Of a stretch of DNA of 38,003 nucleotides, positions 24,957 through 32,890 are shown piece after piece (position 1 is the first letter of the stretch; each line of letters begins with the position of its first letter). The translations under genes and the position numbers were made by a program. Under the pieces are notes generated by a model. The model worked only from the letters and a program-made list of their open reading frames with translations. It made no database searches and was not told the origin of the DNA. Origin of the DNA: Bowmanella yangjiangensis. GTDB lineage: Bacteria > Pseudomonadota > Gammaproteobacteria > Enterobacterales > Alteromonadaceae. Location: assembly GCF_017255015.1 (NCBI RefSeq), contig NZ_JAFKCS010000003.1, forward strand, positions 1-38,003, in the 5' to 3' direction.

Positions 24957-27395
24957 ATGCGGCTTTTTATTAGTCTGCCATGGAAAATACTCGGCTTGTT
25001 GGCTATTGGATTGGTATTGGGTAGTACATTACTTACCTATAGCTGGTTAGAAAAATTAGATGAGGATTTTGCTAAACAGCAAGAGTATTTGCTGAACAAG
25101 GATGGACAGCAATATCAGCTAATCACGGACATGTTACTAAACCGGATGGAGACTCGCCTCGAGTCACTGGTGAGGTTTCGTAGTCTTGATGGGCACAGTA
25201 AAGAGCAGGTTGCTAAATTAGTTGAAGAGGAAATCGAACATTTGCAGATGAACTGGCAGGTGGGCGATTTGTGGTTGTTCAGACAAAGCGGGCAGCTGTT
25301 ATATAGCACCACCCCTAAAGTACCCGGGCATATTCTTCGTGACCGGCAGAAAGTTGCTGATACACAAATGTCTGTTGCCAATATTCGTTGTGATCGTCAA
25401 TGTGAGCTGTATGTCAGCGTCCCCATATTATTAGATCAGCAAGCCTGGGCAGTGCTTTCATCCAGTGGGTCGCTATTGGAGACCCTTGCCTACCTGAACC
25501 AGGCTACAGGTGCAGACTTAGCCTTGCTAAAAGACAGTGGAAGTACAGAAAAAGTATTTAGGAATCTGCAGTTACAGGAACCTCTGGCTTCAAGTAAAAG
25601 AACCAAGCTGCAGTATATTCTTAGTCAGGTGCCAGAGACTCTGCCGTTGGATGACATGCTCAGCAACGGTGTCAGGCTGACTCTGGAAGACAGCATGCTA
25701 TTGCTCAACTTGCTGCCTTTGCAAGAGGAGCAGCAAGACGCTTACTTACTGTTGATGCACGATATCACCGAGTTTAGTCGGGCGCATAAAGCTTATCAGC
25801 AACGGGCGCTATGGATTGCTGCACTGGTGTTTGTATTGTTACTGGGATTATTTTTTGCGCTGACGCGTAGCTTCCGTCGTCGTTTGGTGTCGTTAGCAGG
25901 CAGCTTACCCTTGCTAGCACAAAAGCGTTATCGCGAGTTTCATGCAACACAGAGTCGTCAACCCAGGATAATAAGTGATGAATTGGAAGTGTTGCAGGAG
26001 TCGGCGTTGTCCCTTAGCGCAGAGCTTGAACGTCTCGACATGCAAGTCGAATCTTACACCACAGAATTAGAAAATATTGCGATGTACGACAAACTGACGG
26101 GTTTGCCGAGTCGCAACAAACTGACATTTTATCTTACGGAAGCTCTGCCTAAGCTGGCTGAACAGAGCGGTATTCTGTCGGTTTTGTTCCTCGATTTTGA
26201 TAATTTCCGCAAGATCAATGACAGCCATGGTCATTCGCTGGGCGATGATTTTCTGATTTGTGTTGCACAGGAGCTTACCCGGTGTTTGGAGCCGGGAGAT
26301 TTTTTATGTCGCTTTGGCGGCGATGAGTTCATTCTGGTTTTGGCGCCAAGGCAAGATGAGCGACAGATCTTGAAAATGGCTGAAGCAATACAGCGACGAT
26401 TTTGTCATCCGGTATTAGTGAGAAATTTAAGTTTCCATGTATCTGTCAGTATTGGTATTGCCGTAGCGCACGAGCCGGATGCGGTCCCTGAGGAGCTTAT
26501 TCGTCAGGCTGATATGGCCATGTACCATGCCAAAGACCAGGGGGGCAACCGCCCTTGCTTGTACAATGAACAAATGTACCGGGCACTGACTCGTCGCACC
26601 CAATTGGAAGAAGAGGTGCGCGATGCCCTCAACTACGACGAATTCAGCTTTGCCTTGCAACCTCAGATAGAGATTCTGAGCGGGCGGCTGGTGGGGTTTG
26701 AGGCGTTGCTGCGTTGGATTCATCCAAAGAAAGGCTTTGTGCCACCAGATGAATTTATCCCATTACTGGAACATACCGAGAGTATGTTGCGAATTGGCTA
26801 CTGGGGCATACGTCGGGCTTTTGAGATCTTGCAAAGGCTGCGGGAAATTGGTTTGGTGGATTGCAAAATTGCTGTCAACCTGTCCGCAGAGCAAATGCTT
26901 GATTCCCGGCTTGCTCCCTATCTAAGTGAACTTCTGGAGGAGTTTGGACCTTACGCTCAGTGGATTGAGTTCGAGCTGACCGAACGTACCTTGGTGATGG
27001 ACATTGATCATTGTCTGCGTTTAATGCACAGCTTGCGTGAATTGGGTTTTAGTTTTTCTATCGATGACTTCGGTACCGGTTATTCGTCTTTGAGTTACCT
27101 GAAAAAAATGCCGGTTGAGGTGATCAAGATTGACCGCAGTTTTGTTGCTGGCATGTTGGATAATCATGCCGATTATCAAATTGTTTCCTCCACTATTGCC
27201 ATGGTTCACAACTTGGGAATGCGGGTAGTAGCCGAAGGGGTGGAAAACAAAGAACAGTTGAGATGTTTGAATGAACTCGACTGTGAAATTGGTCAGGGCT
27301 ATCACATTTCTCGCCCCATTATGGAATCGGATTTGTTCCAAATATTGTCAAGCAAAGTGCAGGATGGTATCTGGAAGGGCTTAGGTTACTTATGA
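24957..27395 (+). CDS. Transmembrane GGDEF-EAL c-di-GMP signalling protein
   Basis: An 812-residue protein with TM1 (about 10-27), a periplasmic sensor region (about 28-283, unassigned), TM2 (284-303), a linker with coiled-coil character (345-372), a GGDEF domain (about 375-535) and an EAL domain (about 550-805). The GGDEF motif (454-458) is intact, but the inhibitory RxxD site is replaced by EPGD. The EAL domain keeps the expected residues: EAL (582-584), NLS (641-643), the glutamates of EFELTER, DDFGTG (703-708), KIDRSF, EGVE and QGY. It could both make and degrade c-di-GMP; the net direction cannot be told. Third gene of the operon, one base after the barrel gene. Confidence 0.94.
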   Translation: MRLFISLPWKILGLLAIGLVLGSTLLTYSWLEKLDEDFAKQQEYLLNKDGQQYQLITDMLLNRMETRLESLVRFRSLDGHSKEQVAKLVEEEIEHLQMNWQVGDLWLFRQSGQLLYSTTPKVPGHILRDRQKVADTQMSVANIRCDRQCELYVSVPILLDQQAWAVLSSSGSLLETLAYLNQATGADLALLKDSGSTEKVFRNLQLQEPLASSKRTKLQYILSQVPETLPLDDMLSNGVRLTLEDSMLLLNLLPLQEEQQDAYLLLMHDITEFSRAHKAYQQRALWIAALVFVLLLGLFFALTRSFRRRLVSLAGSLPLLAQKRYREFHATQSRQPRIISDELEVLQESALSLSAELERLDMQVESYTTELENIAMYDKLTGLPSRNKLTFYLTEALPKLAEQSGILSVLFLDFDNFRKINDSHGHSLGDDFLICVAQELTRCLEPGDFLCRFGGDEFILVLAPRQDERQILKMAEAIQRRFCHPVLVRNLSFHVSVSIGIAVAHEPDAVPEELIRQADMAMYHAKDQGGNRPCLYNEQMYRALTRRTQLEEEVRDALNYDEFSFALQPQIEILSGRLVGFEALLRWIHPKKGFVPPDEFIPLLEHTESMLRIGYWGIRRAFEILQRLREIGLVDCKIAVNLSAEQMLDSRLAPYLSELLEEFGPYAQWIEFELTERTLVMDIDHCLRLMHSLRELGFSFSIDDFGTGYSSLSYLKKMPVEVIKIDRSFVAGMLDNHADYQIVSSTIAMVHNLGMRVVAEGVENKEQLRCLNELDCEIGQGYHISRPIMESDLFQILSSKVQDGIWKGLGYL

Positions 27396-27406
27396 CAACG
27401 TTGTCA
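27393..27406. promoter_or_regulatory. 14-bp palindrome between the GGDEF-EAL gene and kbl
   Basis: TGACAACGTTGTCA is perfectly self-complementary, with the central CG seen in many LacI-family operators. It begins at the GGDEF-EAL stop codon and lies 105 bases upstream of kbl. A perfect 14-mer palindrome is expected about twice by chance in a window this size, so the assignment is tentative. Confidence 0.35.
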
Positions 27407-27510
27407 CGTTAATGGTCTGACCGCACAATTCAATTCCACCTATGTACCTGCCCTGCTCGAGTCTTTTACAATAGTGCTTTGGCACGAAATGTTCTGACGG
27501 AGCAAAAAGA

Positions 27511-28707
27511 ATGAATAGTGGTTTTATTGCACACTTGCAACAGCAACTGGATGATGTGCGAGAGCAGGGCCTATACAAAGGCGAACGAGTTATTACATCC
27601 CAGCAGCAAGCTGACATCCGCATTAACAGCGGTGAGCAGGTGCTAAACTTCTGTGCCAATAATTATCTCGGATTAGCGAATCACCCCGATTTGATTGAGG
27701 CGGCTAAGCAAGGCCTGGACAGTCACGGCTTTGGCATGGCATCGGTACGTTTCATCTGCGGTACGCAGGATATTCATAAACAGCTTGAGCAAAGCATCAG
27801 CCAGTTCCTGGGAATGGAAGATACCATCCTTTACTCCTCGTGCTTTGACGCAAATGCCGGTTTGTTTGAAACTTTGTTGGGCGCGGAAGATGCAATTATT
27901 TCCGACGCTTTGAACCATGCCAGCATTATCGATGGTGTGCGCTTGTGTAAGGCTAAACGTTATCGCTATGCCAACAACGATATGGCTGAGCTTGAGAAGC
28001 AGTTACAGCAGGCTCAGACAGATGGTGCCAGATTTAAGCTGATCGCTACCGACGGTGTATTCTCAATGGATGGTGTGATCGCGAACCTTAAGGCCGTTTG
28101 CGACCTGGCAGACAAATATGATGCACTGGTGATGGTGGATGACTCTCACGCAGTCGGCTTTGTGGGAGAGCAGGGCCGTGGTAGCCACGAATACTGTGAT
28201 GTAATGGGGCGCGTGGATATTATCACTGGTACTTTAGGCAAAGCGCTGGGCGGTGCCTCTGGTGGTTATACCGCTGCTAAAAAGGAGGTGATTGAATGGT
28301 TGCGCCAACGTTCACGTCCCTACCTGTTTTCTAACTCTCTGGCGCCGGCCATTGTCTCTGCTTCTATCAAAGTTCTGGAGTTGCTGGCGCAAGGGGGGGC
28401 GTTGCGTGAGCGTTTGCGTGAAAACAGCCGGTATTTCCGCCAGCGCATGAGCGCCGCTGGTTTTACCCTGGCGGGAGCGGACCACGCCATTATTCCGGTC
28501 ATGCTGGGAGATGCCAAACTGGCTGCCCAGATGGCAGAAAAAATGCTTGAAAAAGGTGTGTATGTGGTGGGTTTCTCCTTCCCGGTAGTGCCACAAGGAC
28601 AAGCCAGAATTCGTACCCAGATGTCCGCTGCGCACAGTCGTGAGCAACTGGACCATGCTATTGACGCCTTTATTGCAGTGGGCAAAGAGTTAGGAGTGAT
28701 TGCATGA
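27511..28707 (+). CDS. kbl: Glycine C-acetyltransferase (2-amino-3-ketobutyrate CoA ligase)
   Basis: PLP enzyme that cleaves 2-amino-3-ketobutyrate with CoA to glycine and acetyl-CoA, the second step of threonine breakdown by the Tdh-Kbl route. 398 residues, matching E. coli Kbl. Alpha-oxoamine synthase features are present: [50 protein letters not shown], and the PLP lysine in [19 protein letters not shown] precedes the ATG. It overlaps tdh by four bases (ATGA), ensuring coupled expression. Confidence 0.97.
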   Translation: MNSGFIAHLQQQLDDVREQGLYKGERVITSQQQADIRINSGEQVLNFCANNYLGLANHPDLIEAAKQGLDSHGFGMASVRFICGTQDIHKQLEQSISQFLGMEDTILYSSCFDANAGLFETLLGAEDAIISDALNHASIIDGVRLCKAKRYRYANNDMAELEKQLQQAQTDGARFKLIATDGVFSMDGVIANLKAVCDLADKYDALVMVDDSHAVGFVGEQGRGSHEYCDVMGRVDIITGTLGKALGGASGGYTAAKKEVIEWLRQRSRPYLFSNSLAPAIVSASIKVLELLAQGGALRERLRENSRYFRQRMSAAGFTLAGADHAIIPVMLGDAKLAAQMAEKMLEKGVYVVGFSFPVVPQGQARIRTQMSAAHSREQLDHAIDAFIAVGKELGVIA

Positions 28708-29729
28708 AATCCCTGTCAAAGCTGCATGCCAAACCTGGTATTTGGCTGACCGATACAGATAAGCCCGAGATGGGCCACAATGATTTGCTGATTAAAATCC
28801 GCAAAACCGCCATCTGTGGTACTGATATGCATATTTACCACTGGGACGAGTGGTCTCAGAAAACTATTCCTGTGCCTATGGTAGTTGGCCATGAATATGT
28901 TGGTGAAGTAGTTGACATGGGGCAGGAAGTTGCCGGCTTTAAAGTGGGTGACCGAGTGTCTGGTGAAGGACATATAACCTGCGGATATTGCCGTAACTGC
29001 CGTGCTGGTCGTCGTCACTTATGCCGCAATACCACGGGAGTGGGTGTGAACCGCCCTGGCGCCTTTGCCGAGTATTTGGTGATCCCGGCTTTCAACGCGT
29101 TCAAGATTCCGGACAACATTTCCGATGAATTGGCGTCCATTTTCGACCCCTTTGGTAACGCCGTGCATACCGCGCTGTCCTTTGATTTGGTTGGTGAGGA
29201 TGTGCTGATCACCGGTGCTGGTCCTATTGGCATTATGGCTGCGGCCGTGGCACGTCATGTTGGTGCCCGCCATGTAGTGATTACCGACCTCAATGACTAT
29301 CGCTTGGAACTGGCGCGTAAGATGGGGGCAACCCGGGCTGTGAATGTCGGTAAGGAAAATCTGGCCGATGTGATGAAAGAGCTGGGCATGACCGAAGGTT
29401 TCGATGTTGGCCTGGAGATGTCCGGCGTACCCGCGGCATTCAGAGATATGCTGGCCAAGATGAACCATGGCGGCAAGATTGCTATGCTGGGTATTCCCTC
29501 GGGAGAGACCGCTATTGACTGGAACCAAGTCATTTTCAAAGGGCTTATCATCAAAGGTATCTATGGCCGCGAGATGTTTGAAACCTGGTATAAGATGGCC
29601 AGTTTGATCCAAAGTGGCTTGGATCTTACGCCTATTATTACCCATAGGTTTAACATTGATGATTTCCAGCAAGGCTTCGACGCAATGGCGTCCGGCCAGT
29701 CTGGTAAAGTTGTTTTGAGTTGGTCATAA
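28704..29729 (+). CDS. tdh: L-threonine 3-dehydrogenase
   Basis: Zinc-dependent medium-chain dehydrogenase oxidising L-threonine to 2-amino-3-ketobutyrate with NAD+. 341 residues, the normal length. Catalytic zinc site: [17 protein letters not shown] and [10 protein letters not shown]; structural zinc site: the four cysteines in [15 protein letters not shown]; Rossmann motif: [22 protein letters not shown]. Start coupled to kbl by a four-base overlap. glpE follows one base after its stop, so the sulfurtransferase and rhomboid genes are probably read through. Confidence 0.98.
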   Translation: MKSLSKLHAKPGIWLTDTDKPEMGHNDLLIKIRKTAICGTDMHIYHWDEWSQKTIPVPMVVGHEYVGEVVDMGQEVAGFKVGDRVSGEGHITCGYCRNCRAGRRHLCRNTTGVGVNRPGAFAEYLVIPAFNAFKIPDNISDELASIFDPFGNAVHTALSFDLVGEDVLITGAGPIGIMAAAVARHVGARHVVITDLNDYRLELARKMGATRAVNVGKENLADVMKELGMTEGFDVGLEMSGVPAAFRDMLAKMNHGGKIAMLGIPSGETAIDWNQVIFKGLIIKGIYGREMFETWYKMASLIQSGLDLTPIITHRFNIDDFQQGFDAMASGQSGKVVLSWS

Positions 29730-29730
29730 G

Positions 29731-30051
29731 ATGCAAAACTTTGCCCATATCCAGGCCGAAACCGCACAGCAAATGCTGAGCGACGACAAGGCAATACTGG
29801 TCGACATTCGCGATGCTAATTCTTTTCAGGCTGCGCATATTGAAGGCGCCACACACTTGTCAAATGAGTCGCTTAGCCAGTTTATGGCGGCGACAGACAA
29901 GGCGCGACCAGTGATTGTTTGTTGCTACCATGGCATTAGTAGCCAACAGGCAGCTCAATTTCTGGTACAGCAAGGCTATCAGCAGGTGTACAGCCTGGAT
30001 GGTGGTTTTGAAGGGTGGCGCCGTGCTTACCCTTATGTGAGCCAAGGGTAG
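29731..30051 (+). CDS. glpE: Thiosulfate sulfurtransferase GlpE
   Basis: Single-domain rhodanese of 106 residues. The sulfur-carrying active-site loop reads CCYHGISS, with the second cysteine, glycine and serine of the GlpE-type C-x-x-G-x-S pattern; the fold is otherwise complete ([43 protein letters not shown]). It transfers sulfane sulfur from thiosulfate to cyanide or, in the cell, other acceptors such as thioredoxin. It starts one base after tdh and is followed after four bases by glpG. The E. coli pair glpE-glpG lies in the glp regulon; no glpR or glpD is seen here. Confidence 0.94.
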   Translation: MQNFAHIQAETAQQMLSDDKAILVDIRDANSFQAAHIEGATHLSNESLSQFMAATDKARPVIVCCYHGISSQQAAQFLVQQGYQQVYSLDGGFEGWRRAYPYVSQG

Positions 30052-30055
30052 CCGC

Positions 30056-30889
30056 TTGCAACTGATCGCCTTCAGTAAGGAAGCGCCAGCTCAGTTGCTG
30101 GCGAACTACCTCAATCAGCAGGGGATTGCGGTGCATTACCGTCATACCGGCGAAGAGCATCCGCATAGCTTGGTGTTAGTTGATGAGAGTCAATGGGAGG
30201 CGGCCAGGCTCATCACCCAGGACTTTATTCGTGACCCGCGTCAGGCCAAATACCAGCTGGCCGCCTGGCAGCAGGGCGAGGCCGTGCAGTTGCAGCCAGT
30301 GGCGCGGCAAATGTCACCGCAATTGCAGATGCTGTTGAAAAGTCCGGTAACCATACTGGTATTGGTGGCGTGCTTGCTTGTCTATCTGGGCAGCTTGATG
30401 GGCTGGTTTGGGCCAATACAATACTGGCTGTCCTTTCAATCCCCTGCGTTGCTAAGTGAAAACCATCAGTGGTGGCGGTTACTTGGACCGGCGTTTTTGC
30501 ATTTCTCCACCATGCATATTGTGTTTAACCTGCTGTGGTGGGCCATGCTGGGTAGTCAGATTGAGAGCAAATTCGGCAGTGTGAATCTGCTGCTGATTTT
30601 TGTGGTCACGGCGTTGTTATCTAATTACGCACAATTTCTGCACACCGGCCCAAGTTTTGGTGGCTTGTCCGGGGTAGTCTACGGTGTTATGGGCTTTGTT
30701 TGGTGGTGTGGCTGGCTGCGCCCTCAGTGGGGGCTGAGTTTGTCCAAACCCTTAGTGGGATTTATCTTGTTCTGGCTGGCGCTGGGCTATGCCGACTTGC
30801 TGTGGGTAAGTGTTGCCAATACGGCGCATACTGTTGGGTTGGTAAGTGGTTGCCTACTGGCTTTGGGTTATTCAAAAATCAGACGCTAG
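30056..30889 (+). CDS. glpG: Rhomboid family intramembrane serine protease GlpG
   Basis: Six-helix intramembrane protease with an N-terminal cytoplasmic domain (about residues 1-85, starting LIAFSKEAPAQLLANYLNQQGI). The catalytic serine is in GGLSGVVYGVMGF and the histidine in NTAHTVGLVSG; the oxyanion-side HFSTMHIVFNLLWW and WWRLLGPAFLHFS segments are also typical. 277 residues, as E. coli GlpG. The start codon is TTG at 30056, with AAGGG from the glpE stop region about eight bases upstream; no ATG fits. Substrates are unknown. It ends inside a strong hairpin. Confidence 0.93.
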   Translation: MQLIAFSKEAPAQLLANYLNQQGIAVHYRHTGEEHPHSLVLVDESQWEAARLITQDFIRDPRQAKYQLAAWQQGEAVQLQPVARQMSPQLQMLLKSPVTILVLVACLLVYLGSLMGWFGPIQYWLSFQSPALLSENHQWWRLLGPAFLHFSTMHIVFNLLWWAMLGSQIESKFGSVNLLLIFVVTALLSNYAQFLHTGPSFGGLSGVVYGVMGFVWWCGWLRPQWGLSLSKPLVGFILFWLALGYADLLWVSVANTAHTVGLVSGCLLALGYSKIRR

Positions 30890-30909
30890 GCTTGCCGAGC
30901 AAGCCTGCG
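30884..30909. terminator. Hairpin between convergent glpG and FliL-like genes
   Basis: AGGCTTGC (30888-30895) pairs with GCAAGCCT (30899-30906) around CGA, extended by CGC/GCG with one bulge. The glpG stop codon lies in the left arm. On the minus strand a run of five T follows after about eight bases; on the plus strand there is none. Confidence 0.55.
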
Positions 30910-30916
30910 TATTCAC

Positions 30917-31312
30917 TTAACCCTGATAAAGGTATTTAGTAAATATAACGTCCTTGATCATTTCTGAGCCAGTTTCCTGTTTCATTAGCTGACGTAGTTT
31001 TTGCAGGCAGTCCCGGCGAATTTCTTCCCTACCGGTCAGCGACTTCACCTTTTCTTCTGGCTGCCGACCAAAAATATCGATAGTGGTGGCCCTTAACAGA
31101 GGGGCGTGATGCTCGGCGGCTTCAAGAAATGACGCGTCTTCCAACATTAATTCGACGGTTACCCGTACATAGCCTAGATTGCGGCTGCTATTGCTCACGT
31201 AGTTGGTGACGATATCCGGCTCTAAGCCGAAATAGGCGTAAGCAGCATGAGACTTCGGTGCCATTATCAAAAGCGGCACAATAATCAGCAATGCATAACA
31301 TCTTTTGAACAT
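30917..31312 (-). CDS. FliL-like protein with a cleavable signal peptide
   Basis: A 131-residue protein with the FliL domain pattern: YVRVTVELMLEDASFLEAAEHHAPLLRATTIDIFGRQPEEKVKSLTGREEIRRDCLQKLRQLM followed by IKDVIFTKYLYQG is the usual order of strands and helices (given here in outline). True FliL is an inner-membrane stator-associated protein anchored by a single helix; this protein instead has MFKRCYALLIIVPLLIMAPKSHA with an AxA-like cleavage site, so it is probably free in the periplasm. It is outside any flagellar operon, between glpG and ubiC. Role unknown; a motor-associated paralogue is the likeliest reading. Confidence 0.82.
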   Translation of the reverse strand: MFKRCYALLIIVPLLIMAPKSHAAYAYFGLEPDIVTNYVSNSSRNLGYVRVTVELMLEDASFLEAAEHHAPLLRATTIDIFGRQPEEKVKSLTGREEIRRDCLQKLRQLMKQETGSEMIKDVIFTKYLYQG

Positions 31313-31437
31313 AAGTAGTTGCTTCCAGCGAGTCTCTAGTTGTTTGTATTTTATCAGTAAAATCTTGCTAATCGACAGCCTGATACAGGTATTTTCTGAG
31401 ACCGGCAGATTTGCCGCTGTCTAAGTGCACAGGTATC

Positions 31438-32028
31438 ATGGTTTCTTTATCGTCTTATCTGCAACGTATCTTGAATTTATCCACCCATTTTCCTTTTACA
31501 CTGGATACGCGCTGGGAACAGCCGGACACCTTGTCTATACCTGATTTTCATTTGAAAAATTGGTTATTGGACACCAGTTCGCTGACGGAGCGTTTACAAA
31601 GTCATTGCAGACAGTTCAGGGTACAACTACTTGGTCAGGCCGTGGCTCCATTGCTGGCCAATGAGAAGTGTCAGATGCAGGGCGTACCTTGTGAAGTCAG
31701 AGAAGTGTTGCTCTGTGCTGAAGATCAGCCTTGGGTATTTGCGCGCTCGCTGCTGCCCGTTTCTTTGGTTCTGGAGGGGATGCAAGAGTTAGCGCACTTG
31801 GGGGAGCAATCATTGGGCAAAGTCCTGTTCAACAGAAGTGATTGTGTGCGAGAACCTTTTGAAATAACGCGCATTCCGGTTGGACATAATTTGCTTCAAA
31901 TGTTGCAACTAGACAGTCGCCATGACCTATGGGGGCGACGCTCACGCTTTCGCTATCGCCACTGGCATATGATGGTGGCGGAAATTTTCCTGCCGGGCAG
32001 TCCGGCCTATAAACAGTTTGGAGGCTAG
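31438..32028 (+). CDS. ubiC: Chorismate lyase UbiC
   Basis: Converts chorismate to 4-hydroxybenzoate and pyruvate, committing chorismate to ubiquinone. About 196 residues. Recognised by the UbiC patterns [31 protein letters not shown] and [22 protein letters not shown], the last containing conserved arginine and glutamate residues of the product-binding pocket. The ATG at 31438 with AGGT upstream is chosen; the frame is open further but with no supporting start. The start of ubiA follows two bases after the stop. Confidence 0.93.
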   Translation: MVSLSSYLQRILNLSTHFPFTLDTRWEQPDTLSIPDFHLKNWLLDTSSLTERLQSHCRQFRVQLLGQAVAPLLANEKCQMQGVPCEVREVLLCAEDQPWVFARSLLPVSLVLEGMQELAHLGEQSLGKVLFNRSDCVREPFEITRIPVGHNLLQMLQLDSRHDLWGRRSRFRYRHWHMMVAEIFLPGSPAYKQFGG

Positions 32029-32029
32029 G

Positions 32030-32890
32030 GTGCTGAGTCGGGACAAATTAGGCGCCTATGCGAGGCTAGCCCGCATGGATAAACCCATCGGTACCTATTT
32101 GTTGTTGTGGCCCACTTGGTGGGCACTTTGGATGTCGGTGCAGGGCACACCCGATTGGTCTTTGTTGATTATTTTTAGCCTGGGCGTGTTTTTAATGCGC
32201 TCGGCAGGATGTGTCATTAATGACTATGCTGACCGTCATGTTGATGGTGAAGTCAAGCGCACCGCACAACGCCCCCTGGTCAGTGGTCAACTCAGTGAGA
32301 AAGAGGCTTTGGGCTTTTTTGCCCTGCTAGTTTCGATGTCATTTTTGCTGGTTTTACTATTGAACTGGCAGACTATCCTACTGTCGTTTGCGGCGTTGGC
32401 ATTGGCTGCCAGCTATCCCTTTATGAAGCGTTACACTAATCTGCCGCAATTTGTTCTGGGGGCCGCATTTAGCTGGGCTATCCCCATGGCCTTTATGGCC
32501 AGTCTTGAAACCCTACCTTGGTGGTGCTGGTGGCTGTTTGTGGCCAACCTGCTGTGGACGGTGGCATACGATACCATGTACGCCATGGTGGATCGGGATG
32601 ATGACGTGCGAATTGGGGTAAAGTCGACCGCCATTTTGTTCGGGCGCCATGACAAGCTGATTATCGGCTTATTGCAGTTGGCTACACTGGCTATTCTTGC
32701 CTGGCTTGGTGATTACCTGTCACTTGGTATTTGGTACTTTGCTGGGTGGGTAGTCGCGCTGCTGTTGTCCGGCTACCAACAATGGTTGATAGCCGGACGT
32801 GAGCGAGATGCGTGTTTTCGTGCCTTTTTGAACAATCACTATGTGGGGATGGCGCTGACCCTGGGATTGATTCTGGATTTAAGTTTCTAA
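32030..32890 (+). CDS. ubiA: 4-hydroxybenzoate octaprenyltransferase UbiA
   Basis: Integral membrane prenyltransferase attaching the polyprenyl tail to 4-hydroxybenzoate, the second ubiquinone step. About 286 residues with eight or nine hydrophobic helices. The two Mg-diphosphate motifs are visible: [19 protein letters not shown] and [13 protein letters not shown]. The start is taken as GTG at 32030, five bases after a perfect GGAGG (32020-32024); a TTG at 32018 in the same frame lies upstream of that site and inside ubiC. Convergent with plsB, overlapping it by 12 bases. Confidence 0.95.
   Translation: MLSRDKLGAYARLARMDKPIGTYLLLWPTWWALWMSVQGTPDWSLLIIFSLGVFLMRSAGCVINDYADRHVDGEVKRTAQRPLVSGQLSEKEALGFFALLVSMSFLLVLLLNWQTILLSFAALALAASYPFMKRYTNLPQFVLGAAFSWAIPMAFMASLETLPWWCWWLFVANLLWTVAYDTMYAMVDRDDDVRIGVKSTAILFGRHDKLIIGLLQLATLAILAWLGDYLSLGIWYFAGWVVALLLSGYQQWLIAGRERDACFRAFLNNHYVGMALTLGLILDLSF

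Noticed and set aside
29019-29672. Open frame of 217 codons on the minus strand, inside tdh
   Set aside because: Antisense to the intact tdh gene, with no start signal and no recognisable domain.
32018-32029. TTG start for ubiA upstream of the GTG
   Set aside because: The perfect GGAGG lies after the TTG and five bases before the GTG at 32030, so the GTG is the better start.
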